DNA of 64,000 nucleotides from Acidimicrobiia bacterium (lineage in GTDB: Bacteria > Actinomycetota > Acidimicrobiia > Spongiisociales > UBA5794): NCBI GenBank assembly GCA_036396535.1, contig DASWKR010000030.1, forward strand, positions 1-64,000. Reading direction: 5' to 3'. Below the pieces are notes generated by a model that was not told the origin of the DNA, ran no database searches, and worked only from the letters and a program-made list of their open reading frames with translations. Positions 15,006 to 24,792 of the stretch are shown piece after piece. The translations under genes were made by a program, and so were the position numbers. Numbering within the stretch: the stretch's first letter is position 1; the number at the start of each line of letters is the position of its first letter.

Positions 15006-16250
15006 TCAGCCGGGCCCGAAGACGAGGGAGACGTTGTGGCCGCCGAAGCCGAACGAGTTCGACATGACGTAGCGAACCTGCGCCTCTCTCGCCTCGTTCG
15101 GCACGTAGTCGAGGTCGCAATCCGGATCCGGCGTCGCGTAGTTCATCGTCGGCGGGACGATCCCGTCACGGATCGCCAGGATGCTGATGACCCCCTCGAG
15201 CGCTCCGGCACCCCCGAGGAGGTGGCCGGTCATCGACTTCGTGGACGAGACCGGGAGCGAGTACGCCCCGTCACCGAACACCGTCTTGATGGCGAACGTC
15301 TCCGTCGAGTCGTTCGCTTGCGTGGACGTGCCGTGGGCATTGATATAGTCGATCTCGCTGCGATCGAGCGATGCGTCTTCGAGGGCGTGCTGCATGGCCC
15401 GCGCCGCTCCCCCGCCGCCCGGTCGAGGCAACGTGATGTGGTACCCGTCCGCCGACATCCCGTAGCCGAGCACCTCGGCGTGGATCGTGGCGCCACGGGC
15501 GAGTGCGTGATCCCGCTCCTCGAGGATGAGCGCCGCGGCGCCTTCGCCCATCACGAACCCGTCGCGGTCGAGGTCGAATGGCCTGCTGGCGCTCGCCGGA
15601 TCGTCATTGCGCGTCGACAGGGCCTTTGCCTGGGTGAAGCTGGCCACGGCAAGCTCGCAGATCCCGGCCTCGGTGCCTCCGGCGACCATGACATCTGCGT
15701 CATTGCGCCTGATGATCTCGGCGGCGTCCCCGATGGCGTTGGCGGAAGCGGCGCACGCGGTGACGGCGGTCGTGTTGGGTCCGTAGAGGTGGAAGTCGAT
15801 CGAGATCACGCCACCTGCCATGTTCGAGATGATCTTCGTGATCGCCACCGGCGAGACGCGGTCCGGGCCTCGCTGCCGGAGGACGTCGACCGTCTCCTGC
15901 ATGGTGATGATCCCCCCGATCCCTGATCCGGCGACCACGCCGGCGCGCTCGGCTGCCGGATCGTCCTCGGCGTAGGCGATCCCGGCGTCTGCCAGGGCCT
16001 GTTGGGTGGCCACCCAGAAGAACTGGGCGTTGCGGTCGAGGCGGCGAGCGTCCTTGCGCGGTATGTACGCCTCGGCGTCCCAGTCCTTCACCTCCGCTGC
16101 GATGCGCACCCCGAAGCCGGTCGGGTCGAACTGGGTGATCACGCCGACGCCGTTGACGCCGTCGACGACGTTCTTCCAGAGCTCGTCGACGGTGCGCCCG
16201 AGCGGATTGACGGTCCCGAGGCCCGTCACGACGACGCGTCGCTGTGACAT
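15006..16250 (-). CDS. fabF: 3-oxoacyl-ACP synthase II (beta-ketoacyl-ACP synthase)
   Basis: The protein has 414 residues, the usual length. It condenses malonyl-ACP with acyl-ACP in fatty-acid elongation. The catalytic triad is visible: Cys166 in TACAAS, His306 in NAHGTST and His343 in SMTGHLLGGAG. It is the last gene of a minus-strand fabD-fabH-fabG-acpP-fabF operon, 21 bases downstream of acpP. The Asn-Ser-Phe-Gly-Phe-Gly-Gly-His-Asn end signature is intact. Confidence 0.96.
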   Translation of the reverse strand: MSQRRVVVTGLGTVNPLGRTVDELWKNVVDGVNGVGVITQFDPTGFGVRIAAEVKDWDAEAYIPRKDARRLDRNAQFFWVATQQALADAGIAYAEDDPAAERAGVVAGSGIGGIITMQETVDVLRQRGPDRVSPVAITKIISNMAGGVISIDFHLYGPNTTAVTACAASANAIGDAAEIIRRNDADVMVAGGTEAGICELAVASFTQAKALSTRNDDPASASRPFDLDRDGFVMGEGAAALILEERDHALARGATIHAEVLGYGMSADGYHITLPRPGGGGAARAMQHALEDASLDRSEIDYINAHGTSTQANDSTETFAIKTVFGDGAYSLPVSSTKSMTGHLLGGAGALEGVISILAIRDGIVPPTMNYATPDPDCDLDYVPNEAREAQVRYVMSNSFGFGGHNVSLVFGPG

Positions 16251-16271
16251 TTCGGCCTCCCTCGTATCGGT

Positions 16272-16514
16272 CTAGCTGAGCTTGGCCTCGACGACGCTGA
16301 CGGCTTCACCGACCGTGGTGATCTTCTCTGCCTCGTCGTCGGGGATCTTCACATCGAAATTGTCCTCGAGTGCCATGAGCAGCTCGACGACGCCGAGCGA
16401 ATCGACCTCGAGGTCCTCCTCGAAGCGTGCCTCCGGCGTGATCTTGTCGCGCTCGAGCCCCAGTTCGTCGACCAGAAGGTCAACGAGCTTCGACTCGATC
16501 TCCGCTCGGTCCAT
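16272..16514 (-). CDS. acpP: Acyl carrier protein
   Basis: It encodes 80 acidic residues. Ser39 in EVDSLGVVEL is the site for the 4'-phosphopantetheine arm. Length and helix pattern are normal for bacterial ACP. It sits between fabG and fabF, as in many bacteria, and carries the growing acyl chain for all neighbouring enzymes. Confidence 0.96.
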   Translation of the reverse strand: MDRAEIESKLVDLLVDELGLERDKITPEARFEEDLEVDSLGVVELLMALEDNFDVKIPDDEAEKITTVGEAVSVVEAKLS

Positions 16515-16538
16515 CGTTGGGTTCCCCTTTCGTCACCC

Positions 16539-17273
16539 TCAGAGGGCGAGGCCACCGTCGACGACGATGGTCTGCCCAGTCACGTATGCCGCTTCGTCCG
16601 AGGCAAGATAGCCGACGGCCGCCGCCACCTCCTCGGGGCGGCCGAGCCGCCCCACGGCGATGTTGTCGACCGCCGATTCCATCATTCGGTCACCGAGAAC
16701 CGCCGTCAGCTCGGTCTCGATGAATCCCGGAGCCACGACATTCACGGTGACCCCTCTCGATCCCAGCTCCTTGGCGAGCGACTTCGTGAACCCGATGATT
16801 CCCGCCTTGCTCGCCGAATAGTTCGTCTGACCTGCGTTGCCGGAGATGCCGGAGACGGAGCTGATGTTGATCACCCTTCCCCATCTCGCCTTGAGCATGT
16901 CCCGCGCAGCCGCCTTGGAGCACAGGAAGACCGACCGCAAGTTGGTGTTCATGACCTCGTCCCAGGCTGCCACGTCCATGCGCAGGAGGAGCGTGTCCCT
17001 CGTGATGCCTGCGTTGTTGACGAGCACCTCCACGGGTCCGAATCGCTCGTGGACCTCCTCGAACATCCTGGCGACCTGGTCGGGATCGCCGACGTCGGCC
17101 TGGAAGGCGGCCGCCTCGGAGCCCGTCGCCTCGATCGCCTTCACGGTCTCGGCCGCCGCCCCGGCGTTCGAGCCGTAGTTAACGGCAACTCGATATGCCA
17201 GGTCGCCGAAGCGCTCGGCGATCGCTCTCCCGATCCCGCGGGACCCACCCGTGACGAGGACGACGCGGCTCAT
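16539..17273 (-). CDS. fabG: 3-oxoacyl-ACP reductase
   Basis: The 244 residues form a classical short-chain dehydrogenase. The NADPH-binding motif GGSRGIG starts at residue 9, NNAG is at 86-89, and the catalytic Ser138/139, Tyr152 and Lys156 are present (NYSASK). It reduces 3-oxoacyl-ACP. The start codon overlaps the fabH stop by 4 bases. The operon context supports FabG rather than another SDR. Confidence 0.95.
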   Translation of the reverse strand: MSRVVLVTGGSRGIGRAIAERFGDLAYRVAVNYGSNAGAAAETVKAIEATGSEAAAFQADVGDPDQVARMFEEVHERFGPVEVLVNNAGITRDTLLLRMDVAAWDEVMNTNLRSVFLCSKAAARDMLKARWGRVINISSVSGISGNAGQTNYSASKAGIIGFTKSLAKELGSRGVTVNVVAPGFIETELTAVLGDRMMESAVDNIAVGRLGRPEEVAAAVGYLASDEAAYVTGQTIVVDGGLAL

Positions 17274-18331
17274 GCGCCTCTGCCTGGCCGGGCGGCGAGA
17301 AGCTCCAGGCCCGTTTTGTCCGTCGGCGGCAATGCCGCGGCGCTTTCGGCGAGCGGGACGACGCGCTCACCCCAGCGCACCACTGCCGCCCCCCACGTGA
17401 GCCCCCCGCCGAAGGCGACGAACACCACGTTGGCGCCCGGGCGCACCCGCCCCTCTTCCAGCGCCTCGGTGAGTGCGATGGGGATGCTCGCCGCAGAGGT
17501 GTTGCCGTAGGAGGCGATGTTCGTGAACACCTTCTCCTGCGGCAGATCGAGCCGCCTGGCGGTGTTGTCGATGATCCGGATGTTGGCTTGGTGCGGTACC
17601 AGGATGTCGACGTCGTCGACCGTCAGGCCGGCCTTCTCAATCGCCTCGGCTGCCGTCTCTCCCATCCGCACCACCGCATGGCGGAATACCTCGCGCCCCT
17701 CCATGTGGATCGTCTTGCCGTCGACGGGTGGTGGCACCGACTCCGAGCCGGTCCCGGTGACGGTGAGCGACTCGGTGAGCGAGCCGTCCGTTCCGAGCGT
17801 CGTCGCAAGCACTCCCTCATCGCGGTCGGTTGCTTCGAGGACGACCGCTCCGGCTCCGTCGCCGAACAGAACGGCGGTGTCCCGAACCGCGAAGTTGAGA
17901 AAAGCCGAGAGCTTGTCGGCTCCGATGACGAGAGCCCTGTCGATGAGGCCCGCGCTGATCATGCTGGACGCCGTCGCCAGTCCGTACACGAACCCGGTGC
18001 ACGCCGCATTGATGTCCATGCACGCCGCGCCCTCCGCCCCGAGGCGGCGCTGGACCATGGCGGCTGCGGCCGGGATGAGGCGGTCGGGGGTGCAGGTCGC
18101 CATCAGGATGAGGTCGATGTCGGTCGGCTCGAGGCCGGCGGCGGCGATGGCGCGGCTGCCTGCCACCGTCGCCATCTCGGAGCACTCCACGTGAGAGATC
18201 CTGCGCTCCTTGATGCCGGAGCGGGTCGTTATCCACTCGTCGGATGTGTCCATGACCGACTCGAGGTCGGCGTTGCTCAGGACGGCGGGCGGGACGCACT
18301 TTCCCCACCCGCTGATCGTCGCCTGTCGCAT
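17270..18331 (-). CDS. fabH: 3-oxoacyl-ACP synthase III
   Basis: The 353 residues match KAS III, which starts fatty-acid synthesis from acyl-CoA and malonyl-ACP. Cys111 (NAACTGF), His247 (VPHQAN) and Asn277 (SYGNTSAAS) form the catalytic triad. The C-terminus carries about 25 extra residues (after VVRWGERV) beyond the usual end, with no visible motif. It follows fabD by 67 bases and overlaps fabG. Whether it prefers acetyl-CoA or branched starters cannot be told from sequence; the branched-chain amino-acid locus lies elsewhere in the window. Confidence 0.95.
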   Translation of the reverse strand: MRQATISGWGKCVPPAVLSNADLESVMDTSDEWITTRSGIKERRISHVECSEMATVAGSRAIAAAGLEPTDIDLILMATCTPDRLIPAAAAMVQRRLGAEGAACMDINAACTGFVYGLATASSMISAGLIDRALVIGADKLSAFLNFAVRDTAVLFGDGAGAVVLEATDRDEGVLATTLGTDGSLTESLTVTGTGSESVPPPVDGKTIHMEGREVFRHAVVRMGETAAEAIEKAGLTVDDVDILVPHQANIRIIDNTARRLDLPQEKVFTNIASYGNTSAASIPIALTEALEEGRVRPGANVVFVAFGGGLTWGAAVVRWGERVVPLAESAAALPPTDKTGLELLAARPGRGA

Positions 18332-18398
18332 CAGGGAACCCTTCTCACGAGAGAGGCCATGTTAAAGAGCCCGTACCGGCAGGTGCGGGGAAGAGCCG

Positions 18399-19316
18399 TC
18401 ATCCGATCGCTTCCATCGCCGGCTCGACGTCGTCGAGCGAGGAGACGGTCACCACGACTGCGTCGGGCAGCGTTCTCCTGGCCAAGCCCGCCGTCACCTC
18501 CCCCGGTCCTATGTGGACGAACACGTCGATCCCGGCGTCCGCCATGTTCTGCAGAGACTCGGCGAAGCGAACCGTGCCGACGAGTTGGTTCGCGAGCGAC
18601 TCGGCGACGTCGGTCACCGGGCGGGCTGTGGCGTTCGCCCACACCGGGAAGGCAGGCGCCGAGACGTCCACTCCTTCGAGCGCGGCTCTCAGCTCGTCGG
18701 CCGCAGGCGCCATGAGTGGAGAGTGGAAGGCCCCGGACACCTTCAAGGGCACGACCCTGCGAATCCCGTGGTCGCCACCATGCTCGACCGCCCAGGCGAT
18801 GTCGGCGGAGCCGCCGGCGACGACGACTTGACCGGGAGCATTGAGGTTGGCCACCCAGAGCTTGCCGCCTTCGTGGCGACGAGCCGCCGCCAGCGCCTCT
18901 GCGGCTTCCTCGTCTGCGCCGACCAAGGCCGCCATCCCCGACGGCTGGATGGCGCCTGCGGCAGCCATCGCCTTGCCGCGCGCCGCCACCAGTGCCAGGC
19001 CGGTGAGGAAGTCGAACGCCCCCGCCGCCGCCAGGGCCGTGTACTCGCCGAGCGAGTGGCCTGCTGCCGCCGCCGGCGGTCGATCGACGTGCGCCAGGAA
19101 CGCGTCCCACAGGGCGTACGACACCGCGTAGAGCGCAGGTTGCGCCTTGTCCGTGGCGGTGAGCTCGTCCTCGGGACCGGCGGCGCACAGCTCCGCCAGC
19201 GACCAGCCGAGCACCGAGTCCACCCCGCCGAACAGGTGCGGCATCGCCGCGAAGACGTCTGCTCCCATGCCGACATACTGGCTGCCTTGTCCTGGGAACA
19301 GAATGGCGTACGGCAT
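18399..19316 (-). CDS. fabD: Malonyl-CoA:ACP transacylase
   Basis: The ATG at 19316, preceded by GAGGAGGGG, gives 305 residues. FPGQGSQ at 7-13, the nucleophile Ser88 in GHSLGEY and the later GAFHSPLM histidine are all present. It loads malonyl groups onto ACP and is the first gene of the fab operon, so the operon promoter should lie in the 117 bases between it and the divergent gene at 19434. A TACCTT hexamer upstream is a candidate -10 element. Confidence 0.95.
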   Translation of the reverse strand: MPYAILFPGQGSQYVGMGADVFAAMPHLFGGVDSVLGWSLAELCAAGPEDELTATDKAQPALYAVSYALWDAFLAHVDRPPAAAAGHSLGEYTALAAAGAFDFLTGLALVAARGKAMAAAGAIQPSGMAALVGADEEAAEALAAARRHEGGKLWVANLNAPGQVVVAGGSADIAWAVEHGGDHGIRRVVPLKVSGAFHSPLMAPAADELRAALEGVDVSAPAFPVWANATARPVTDVAESLANQLVGTVRFAESLQNMADAGIDVFVHIGPGEVTAGLARRTLPDAVVVTVSSLDDVEPAMEAIG

Positions 19317-19433
19317 CGCCTGGGACCCCTCCTCACAGAGTCGGGTCACCAAGGTAGCGAGACCGACGACGCTCCAGGCATCGCCGGTCGCCCATGCCGT
19401 CAAGGTGACGGCGGCCGGCGCCGATCTGTTGCC

Positions 19434-20099
19434 ATGAAGCTGTTCGTGGCTCTGCTGGCCGTGCTGAGCGGGTTCGTCGTCGTCTCGATGACCCGGGAGG
19501 GTGCGATCGATCCGGACGCTCCCGTCGTGGTTCACACCGCCGAGCCGCTGCGGGTTCGTATCGGAGTCGCCGCCTCCCGCGAGACCATCCGAAGGGCGCT
19601 GCTCGACGAGATCGGGGTGCACGTCCGGTCGAGCACCGACGAGACGGTTCGCAGCTACCTGACGGAGCTCTCAGGCGACCCGGAACGAATCGACTGGATG
19701 GCGACGACCGGCGTCGAGCGCTTCGCGGCCGGGAGGACGGCGGCCCTCGCCTATCCGCTCTACGACGTGGCCGTCGGCGTGGATGCGGTGACGGTCGTGT
19801 CGATCACGGCAGAGTTGATACCCGGATATCCCGGTGTGGCGCAGAGCCGCGATCACGAGGACGGCCACGCGTACATCAACGGCGAGCTCGCCATGCGATG
19901 TGCCGCCTCGTCTGTGCGGCGCCACGCAGGAGGCGGAGCTGCCGGGGCGAGCCTCGAGCTCCTCGTGCTCACCGACCTGCAACGTCTCGGCGAGGTGGCC
20001 CACGAGATCTACCACTCGTACGTCGAGGGCGCCCGTCTCGGGCAGCACATGAGACATGCCGAGATAGCGGCGTCCCAGGTCACGGACGACTGCGCCTGA
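19434..20099 (+). CDS. Putative secreted protein with two HExxH motifs
   Basis: It encodes 221 residues. The first 20 form a hydrophobic signal or anchor segment. The mature part has a beta-rich region, then HEDGH at 141-145 and HEIYH at 190-194; both fit the HExxH zinc-metalloprotease pattern. The first, with surrounding DHEDGHAYINGEL, resembles the predicted zinc site of DUF922-type secreted proteins, from memory. It is unusual for one small protein to carry two such motifs; one or both may bind metal without catalysis. It is divergent from fabD and upstream of the glucan phosphorylase. Function unproven. Confidence 0.7.
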   Translation: MKLFVALLAVLSGFVVVSMTREGAIDPDAPVVVHTAEPLRVRIGVAASRETIRRALLDEIGVHVRSSTDETVRSYLTELSGDPERIDWMATTGVERFAAGRTAALAYPLYDVAVGVDAVTVVSITAELIPGYPGVAQSRDHEDGHAYINGELAMRCAASSVRRHAGGGAAGASLELLVLTDLQRLGEVAHEIYHSYVEGARLGQHMRHAEIAASQVTDDCA

Positions 20100-20160
20100 A
20101 TGAGCTTGGAGCCAGGCGCCGCACCGGCCAGAATGCGCGGTTTCCCTTCACGACGGACCC

Positions 20161-22266
20161 ATGCACGACCTGTTAGACCTCATACCGGTTGGCCCGGGAG
20201 CCCCCCTGCGCGTCCCCGCCCCCGTCCGGGGCCTCCACGACCTGGCGTTCAACGTCTGGTGGTCGTGGGATCACGAGGCGATCGAGTTGTGGTCCAAGAT
20301 CGACCCTGCTCGCTGGCGCTCCAACGAGAACCCGATCGACCTGCTCCGCGAAGTCGATGCGGCGGCCTTCGAGGAGCTGCTGACGGACGCCGCATTCACG
20401 GCTCTGTACGACCACGTGATGCTGCGATTCTCGGCCTACATGAACGGCAACAGCACGTGGTTCGACGAGAACCATTCAGGCGACCTTGCCGGCCCGATCG
20501 CCTACCTGTGCGCCGAGTACGGCATCCACCACAAGCTGCGCCTGTATTCCGGGGGCCTCGGGATTCTCGCAGGCGACCACCTCAAGGCAGCGTCCGACCT
20601 CGGAGTTCCGCTCATCGCCGTCGGCCTGCTGTACCGGATGGGGTACTTCATGCAGACGGTCGACCCCGACGGCCACCAGCAGCACGTCTACTCGGAGATG
20701 GAGCCTGCGCGGCGCCCGATGCGACCCGTCATCGACCCGACGACGAAGCATCCCCTCGAGATCGACGTGGCGCTCGACGGATCCGTCGTGAGGGTGGCGG
20801 CGTGGCGAGTCGACGTGGGCCGGGTCCCTCTCCTGCTCCTCGACACCGACCTTCCCGAGAACGACCCTGCCGACCGTCCCATCACCGACGCGCTGTACAC
20901 GAGGGGACGTGAGCTCCGACTCTGCCAGGAGATCCTCCTCGGAATCGGCGGAGCCCGGATCCTTGCTGCCCTTGGGATCGAACCTGCCGTGTGGCACGTC
21001 AACGAAGGCCACGCCGCCACGTCACTGTTAGAGCGGCTTCGGATCGCCCGGGCGGGCGGAGTGAGCGTCGCCGGTTCGATCGAGGCGGTGAAGAGCACGA
21101 CCGTGTTCACGCTGCACACCCCCATCCCGGCGGGCAACGAGGTGTTCGACCTCGACGTGGCGACCCGGCACCTCTCGCAAGCGCTCCCAGAGGCGGACAC
21201 GGATGAGCTCGCTCGGCTGAGCACGCCGCCGAGCGGCGACGCCGGCTGGTTCGACATGGGTGCCCTGGCCATCCGGCTGTCCCGGCAGACGAATGGCGTC
21301 TCGCAGCGCCACGCCGAGGTCGTCACGGGTGACTGGGAGAGCCTCATCGGCGGGTCGGCCGTCGGCATCACCAACGGCGTACACGCACCGACGTGGGTCG
21401 GACCAGCCATCGGCAGGCTGTTCCGCAAGCTCGTCGGCGAGGATTGGGACGAGCACGCATCGGATCCGAGCACGTGGAAGGCGATCCTCGACGCCCCGGA
21501 CGACGTGCTCTGGAACGCTCACCTCAGTCAGAAGGAGCACATGCTGCGGCAGCTCCGCAACCGGCTGCGCAACGCACGAGCCAGGCATGGGGCGAGCCCC
21601 AACGAGCTGCGAACCATCGAGACCGATCTCCCCGTCGACCGGCTCACCTTGGTCTTCGCCAGACGGATGGCGACGTACAAGCGAGCGGGCCTGCTCTTCT
21701 CCGACCTGGCCAGGGTGCGGGCTCTGCTCACCGACCGGGAACGCCCGACTCAGATCGTGTTCGCCGGCAAGGCGCACCCAGCCGATCGGGAGGGCCAGGG
21801 CTTGATCCGCTGGATCGTCGAGATGTCTAACGTCGCCGAGCTGAGCGGGCACGTCTTCTTCATCGAGAACTACGACATGGCGCTCGGTGGGGTGCTCGCA
21901 CAGGGGGCGGACGTCTGGCTCAACACCCCGAGGCCACCCCAGGAGGCGAGCGGAACCTCCGGGATGAAGGCGGCGATGAACGGGGGCCTCAACCTGAGCG
22001 TGCTCGACGGCTGGTGGATCGAGGGCAACGTCGACGGCAACGGGTGGGGCTTCGGAGGGCAGCCGCGCTCCGACGCCGAGGACGCCATCGACCTCTACCA
22101 CGCCCTCGAGACGGAGGTGGTCCCCCGCTTCTACGACCGGGGCGACGATGGGGTGCCCGCCGAGTGGGTCGCCATGATGAAGCAGGCCATTGCGACGGCG
22201 CTCCCCCGGTTCTCAGCCAGGCGGATGGTGAGCGAGTACGTCGAGCGGGCCTACATCGGACCCTGA
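20161..22266 (+). CDS. glgP: Alpha-glucan phosphorylase
   Basis: The 701-residue protein starts with a DUF3417-like segment (LHDLAFNVWWSWDHEA at about 24-39) typical of the actinobacterial/thermophile phosphorylase branch. It splits alpha-1,4-glucans with phosphate to glucose-1-phosphate. Visible motifs include GGLGILAGDHLKAASDLG, WHVNEGHAA, HTPIPAGNE, and EASGTSGMKAAMNG carrying the PLP-binding Lys. It is shorter than many actinobacterial homologues (about 850 residues), consistent with a compact form rather than truncation, because both N- and C-terminal motifs are present. A palindromic repeat element follows its stop. Confidence 0.93.
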   Translation: MHDLLDLIPVGPGAPLRVPAPVRGLHDLAFNVWWSWDHEAIELWSKIDPARWRSNENPIDLLREVDAAAFEELLTDAAFTALYDHVMLRFSAYMNGNSTWFDENHSGDLAGPIAYLCAEYGIHHKLRLYSGGLGILAGDHLKAASDLGVPLIAVGLLYRMGYFMQTVDPDGHQQHVYSEMEPARRPMRPVIDPTTKHPLEIDVALDGSVVRVAAWRVDVGRVPLLLLDTDLPENDPADRPITDALYTRGRELRLCQEILLGIGGARILAALGIEPAVWHVNEGHAATSLLERLRIARAGGVSVAGSIEAVKSTTVFTLHTPIPAGNEVFDLDVATRHLSQALPEADTDELARLSTPPSGDAGWFDMGALAIRLSRQTNGVSQRHAEVVTGDWESLIGGSAVGITNGVHAPTWVGPAIGRLFRKLVGEDWDEHASDPSTWKAILDAPDDVLWNAHLSQKEHMLRQLRNRLRNARARHGASPNELRTIETDLPVDRLTLVFARRMATYKRAGLLFSDLARVRALLTDRERPTQIVFAGKAHPADREGQGLIRWIVEMSNVAELSGHVFFIENYDMALGGVLAQGADVWLNTPRPPQEASGTSGMKAAMNGGLNLSVLDGWWIEGNVDGNGWGFGGQPRSDAEDAIDLYHALETEVVPRFYDRGDDGVPAEWVAMMKQAIATALPRFSARRMVSEYVERAYIGP

Positions 22267-22273
22267 TCTCTTC

Positions 22274-22326
22274 CCGTTCCGGCGTCCGGGCATCGCATCT
22301 GTGCGACACGGGGACGCAAGAACGAA
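22274..22326. repeat. Intergenic inverted repeat, copy 1
   Basis: Nested imperfect palindrome: CCGTTC/GAACG outer arms, GCGTCC/GGACGC middle arms and TCGCA/TGCGA inner arms around a short loop. Two related copies occur at 38753-38804 and 49631-49682. This copy sits between the convergent stops of glgP and the aminotransferase, so it could act as a bidirectional terminator. Confidence 0.75.
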
Positions 22327-22339
22327 TGGGCGCCGGGTG

Positions 22340-23512
22340 TCAGAGCTTGTCGAGGGCTTTGCGGATCCCGCGCACCGCCTGGGCGGTGCGATGCTCGTTC
22401 TCGACGAGGGCGAAGCGCACATGGCGATCACCCGACGGCCCGAAGCCGATGCCCGGGCTGACGGCCACCTTGGCCGCATCGAGGAGGTGGATCGTGAAGT
22501 CGAGCGAGCCGAGGTGCTCGTACGGACCCGGGATCTCGGCCCACACGAACATGGTGCCTTGCGGCTTGGTGATCTTCCAGCCTGCCCGGCTGAGACCGTC
22601 GACGAGCACATCGCGCCGCTTCTCGTAGATGGCGTTGACCTCGTCGATGTAGGCGTCCTCCTCGTTGAGGGCGATGATCGACGCGATCTGGATCGGCTGG
22701 AACGTCCCGTAGTCGAGGTACGACTTCAGCTTGGCGAGCGCCCCGACCATCTCCGGGTTGCCCACGACGAACCCGACCCGCCATCCCGCCATCGAGTGGC
22801 TCTTCGAGAGTGTGTACAGCTCGACGCTCACCTCCTTGGCGCCCGGCACCTGGAGCAGGCTCGGCGGCTGATACCCGTCGAACGAGATGTCGGCGTACGC
22901 GAAGTCGTGTACCAGCATCACCCCGTAGCGATGAGCGAAGGCGACGAGCCGCTCGAAGAACCCGATGTCGACGCACGTCGTCGTCGGGTTGTGAGGGAAC
23001 GACGTCACCAGCGCCCGCGGCCGCGGCCACGAGTCGGCGACGCTCTGCTCGAGATGCTCGAAGAACTCCTCCCCCGAGGTCACCGGCAGCCGCCGAACCT
23101 CGGCACCTGCGAGGGCGGGGGCGTAGATGTGGATCGGATACGAGGGCTCCGGGACGAGGGCGACGTCGCCGGGCTGCACCAGGGTCCACATGAGATGGGA
23201 GAGGCCCTCCTTGGCGCCGATGGTGTTGATGATCTCGGTGTCGGGGTCGAGCTCGACGCCGAAGCGGCGCCTGTACCGATCGGCGACCGCCTTGCGCAGG
23301 TTCGGGATGCCGCGGGATGCCGAGTAGCGATGGTTTCGCTCGTTGCGCGCCGCCTCGACCAGCTTGTCGACGACCCTCGGCGGTGAGGCGATGTCCGGGT
23401 TGCCGAAGCCGAGGTCGACGACGTCGACACCTGCGCGGCGGGCCTCCAGCTTGAGTTGATTGACGTGGGCGAACACGTAGGGCGGAAGGTTGTTGATGCG
23501 TCGGAACTCCAC
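22340..23512 (-). CDS. AlaC-like class I/II aminotransferase (probably alanine transaminase)
   Basis: The 390 residues align in my memory with Ala[20 protein letters not shown] at the start, [21 protein letters not shown], and the PLP lysine Lys237 in [12 protein letters not shown]. AlaC interconverts pyruvate and alanine with glutamate as donor. Related LL-diaminopimelate or aspartate aminotransferases are alternatives. The GTG start has no Shine-Dalgarno sequence but TACGCT lies 6 nt upstream. It converges on glgP. Confidence 0.88.
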   Translation of the reverse strand: MEFRRINNLPPYVFAHVNQLKLEARRAGVDVVDLGFGNPDIASPPRVVDKLVEAARNERNHRYSASRGIPNLRKAVADRYRRRFGVELDPDTEIINTIGAKEGLSHLMWTLVQPGDVALVPEPSYPIHIYAPALAGAEVRRLPVTSGEEFFEHLEQSVADSWPRPRALVTSFPHNPTTTCVDIGFFERLVAFAHRYGVMLVHDFAYADISFDGYQPPSLLQVPGAKEVSVELYTLSKSHSMAGWRVGFVVGNPEMVGALAKLKSYLDYGTFQPIQIASIIALNEEDAYIDEVNAIYEKRRDVLVDGLSRAGWKITKPQGTMFVWAEIPGPYEHLGSLDFTIHLLDAAKVAVSPGIGFGPSGDRHVRFALVENEHRTAQAVRGIRKALDKL

Positions 23513-23518
23513 GAGTCA

Positions 23519-23524
23519 AGCGTA
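23519..23524 (-). promoter_or_regulatory. Putative leaderless -10 element (TACGCT)
   Basis: TACGCT ends 6 nt before the GTG at 23512, which lacks a ribosome binding site. Confidence 0.55.
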
Positions 23525-23656
23525 ACCCGGGTCTCGCGACACTCGTTTCAATCGTCGAGCGCCCGCGGAGCAGGACTCACCAGGCTGTCGCTTGGTGCGG
23601 TGATCATCCCCGCGGGGCGGTGCCGATGCGTTTGGGCCTGCCCGCCGGCTGCGCCC

Positions 23657-24337
23657 CTACGACCAGCGCTCGACGTGGCGCACCTCCACGCCTCCGAGTA
23701 TCACGAGCGCCCTCACCTCGAGCTCGGGGGCGTCGTTGGGAACCGTGTCTTGTCGCGTCGTGTTGTCCCAGCTCCCCAGGATCGGCGTGCCCGAGAGCTT
23801 GACCTTCCACCCCTTCGGGACGATCACGTCGACTCCACCGAGGAGGACCGTGGCCGTGATCCTGGCGCCCGGGACGAGGGTGGCGTTCGTGAGGTTCACC
23901 TTCAACGATCCGAACGCCGCGGTCAGGTCGCCCCCCTCGAATGCCGCCGAGGAAGACTCGAGCTGCCTGGCGCTGAGGATCGCCGACGCCGTGATCCTCG
24001 CCTTCTCGCCTTGCCGGGTCTCCGGGCGAAACCGGACCACGAAGATCGACAGGCCGATCCCGATCAACCCGACGGGCCAAACCCAGTTCCACACAGACCC
24101 GGAGAACGTGCCGAGCCGGGTGCCGAGGAGGATCAGGCCGACGACGGTGACGATCAGAGCTCCGATCCAGGCGTCGGGATCGGCCACGTACTGTGCGACA
24201 CCGAGAGCGACGATGAGGAGCGGCCACCACTTCGAGACGATCTCACCGGCCTCGACGACTCCAGCGGTACCGAGGAGGGCGATGACACCGGCGACGATCA
24301 GCGCCGCCCCGATCACGGTCCTCCCGGGGTGGTTCAC
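23657..24337 (-). CDS. LiaF-like membrane protein
   Basis: The GTG at 24337 gives 226 residues. Four membrane helices fill about residues 8-110, followed by a soluble beta-repeat domain: FGSLKVNLTNATL, ITATVLLGGVDVIVPKGW and LVILGGVEVR. This helix-plus-repeat plan matches LiaF and other cell-envelope stress sensors, which restrain two-component kinases in Firmicutes. No kinase gene is adjacent here, so its partner is unknown. It is the last gene of the SRPBCC-ArsA-glk operon, 4 bases after the YkvA-like gene. Confidence 0.83.
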   Translation of the reverse strand: MNHPGRTVIGAALIVAGVIALLGTAGVVEAGEIVSKWWPLLIVALGVAQYVADPDAWIGALIVTVVGLILLGTRLGTFSGSVWNWVWPVGLIGIGLSIFVVRFRPETRQGEKARITASAILSARQLESSSAAFEGGDLTAAFGSLKVNLTNATLVPGARITATVLLGGVDVIVPKGWKVKLSGTPILGSWDNTTRQDTVPNDAPELEVRALVILGGVEVRHVERWS

Positions 24338-24341
24338 GACG

Positions 24342-24776
24342 TCACCGCGCCACGAACGCCCTGATCGGCTTGGGAATGAGCTCCGCACCCCAACCCACGA
24401 CCCCCGCCACGATCTCGAGGGCGTCTTCGCTCCCCTTCCAGTGCTCCTCCAGCACCTCGGGAGAGGCGGCGTCGATGAGCTGATCGATGGCCAGGCACAC
24501 GAGGAGGACATCGTCGACGTGCCCGACGATCGGGATGAAGTCGGGGATGAGATCGATCGGCGAGAAGGCGTATCCGACCACCAGCCACGCCGCCAGCTTG
24601 CGCCGTCTCGGGATGCGCGGATCCCGGATGAGCCCGTAGAGCAGGCGGGCGAGCTGCGGTAACGCCAGCGCCGCCTCCATCAGGAGCTCCTTCCCCGATC
24701 GTGGGGCGGTGACCTCGAGGCGGTCGACGTCCGACTCGCCTCGCCCGATCGGGACGATTTCTCCGCCTTCGGTCAT
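24342..24776 (-). CDS. YkvA-family (DUF1232) protein
   Basis: The ATG at 24776 follows GGGAGG and gives 144 residues. The DUF1232 signature SPIDLIPDFIPIVGHVDD lies at about residues 71-88 with an adjoining hydrophobic helix. Members are small membrane-associated proteins of unknown function. The N-terminal 35 residues are charged and probably disordered. It is located 16 bases after glk in the operon. Confidence 0.87.
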   Translation of the reverse strand: MTEGGEIVPIGRGESDVDRLEVTAPRSGKELLMEAALALPQLARLLYGLIRDPRIPRRRKLAAWLVVGYAFSPIDLIPDFIPIVGHVDDVLLVCLAIDQLIDAASPEVLEEHWKGSEDALEIVAGVVGWGAELIPKPIRAFVAR

Positions 24777-24792
24777 TTCGTCGCCTCCCGAC

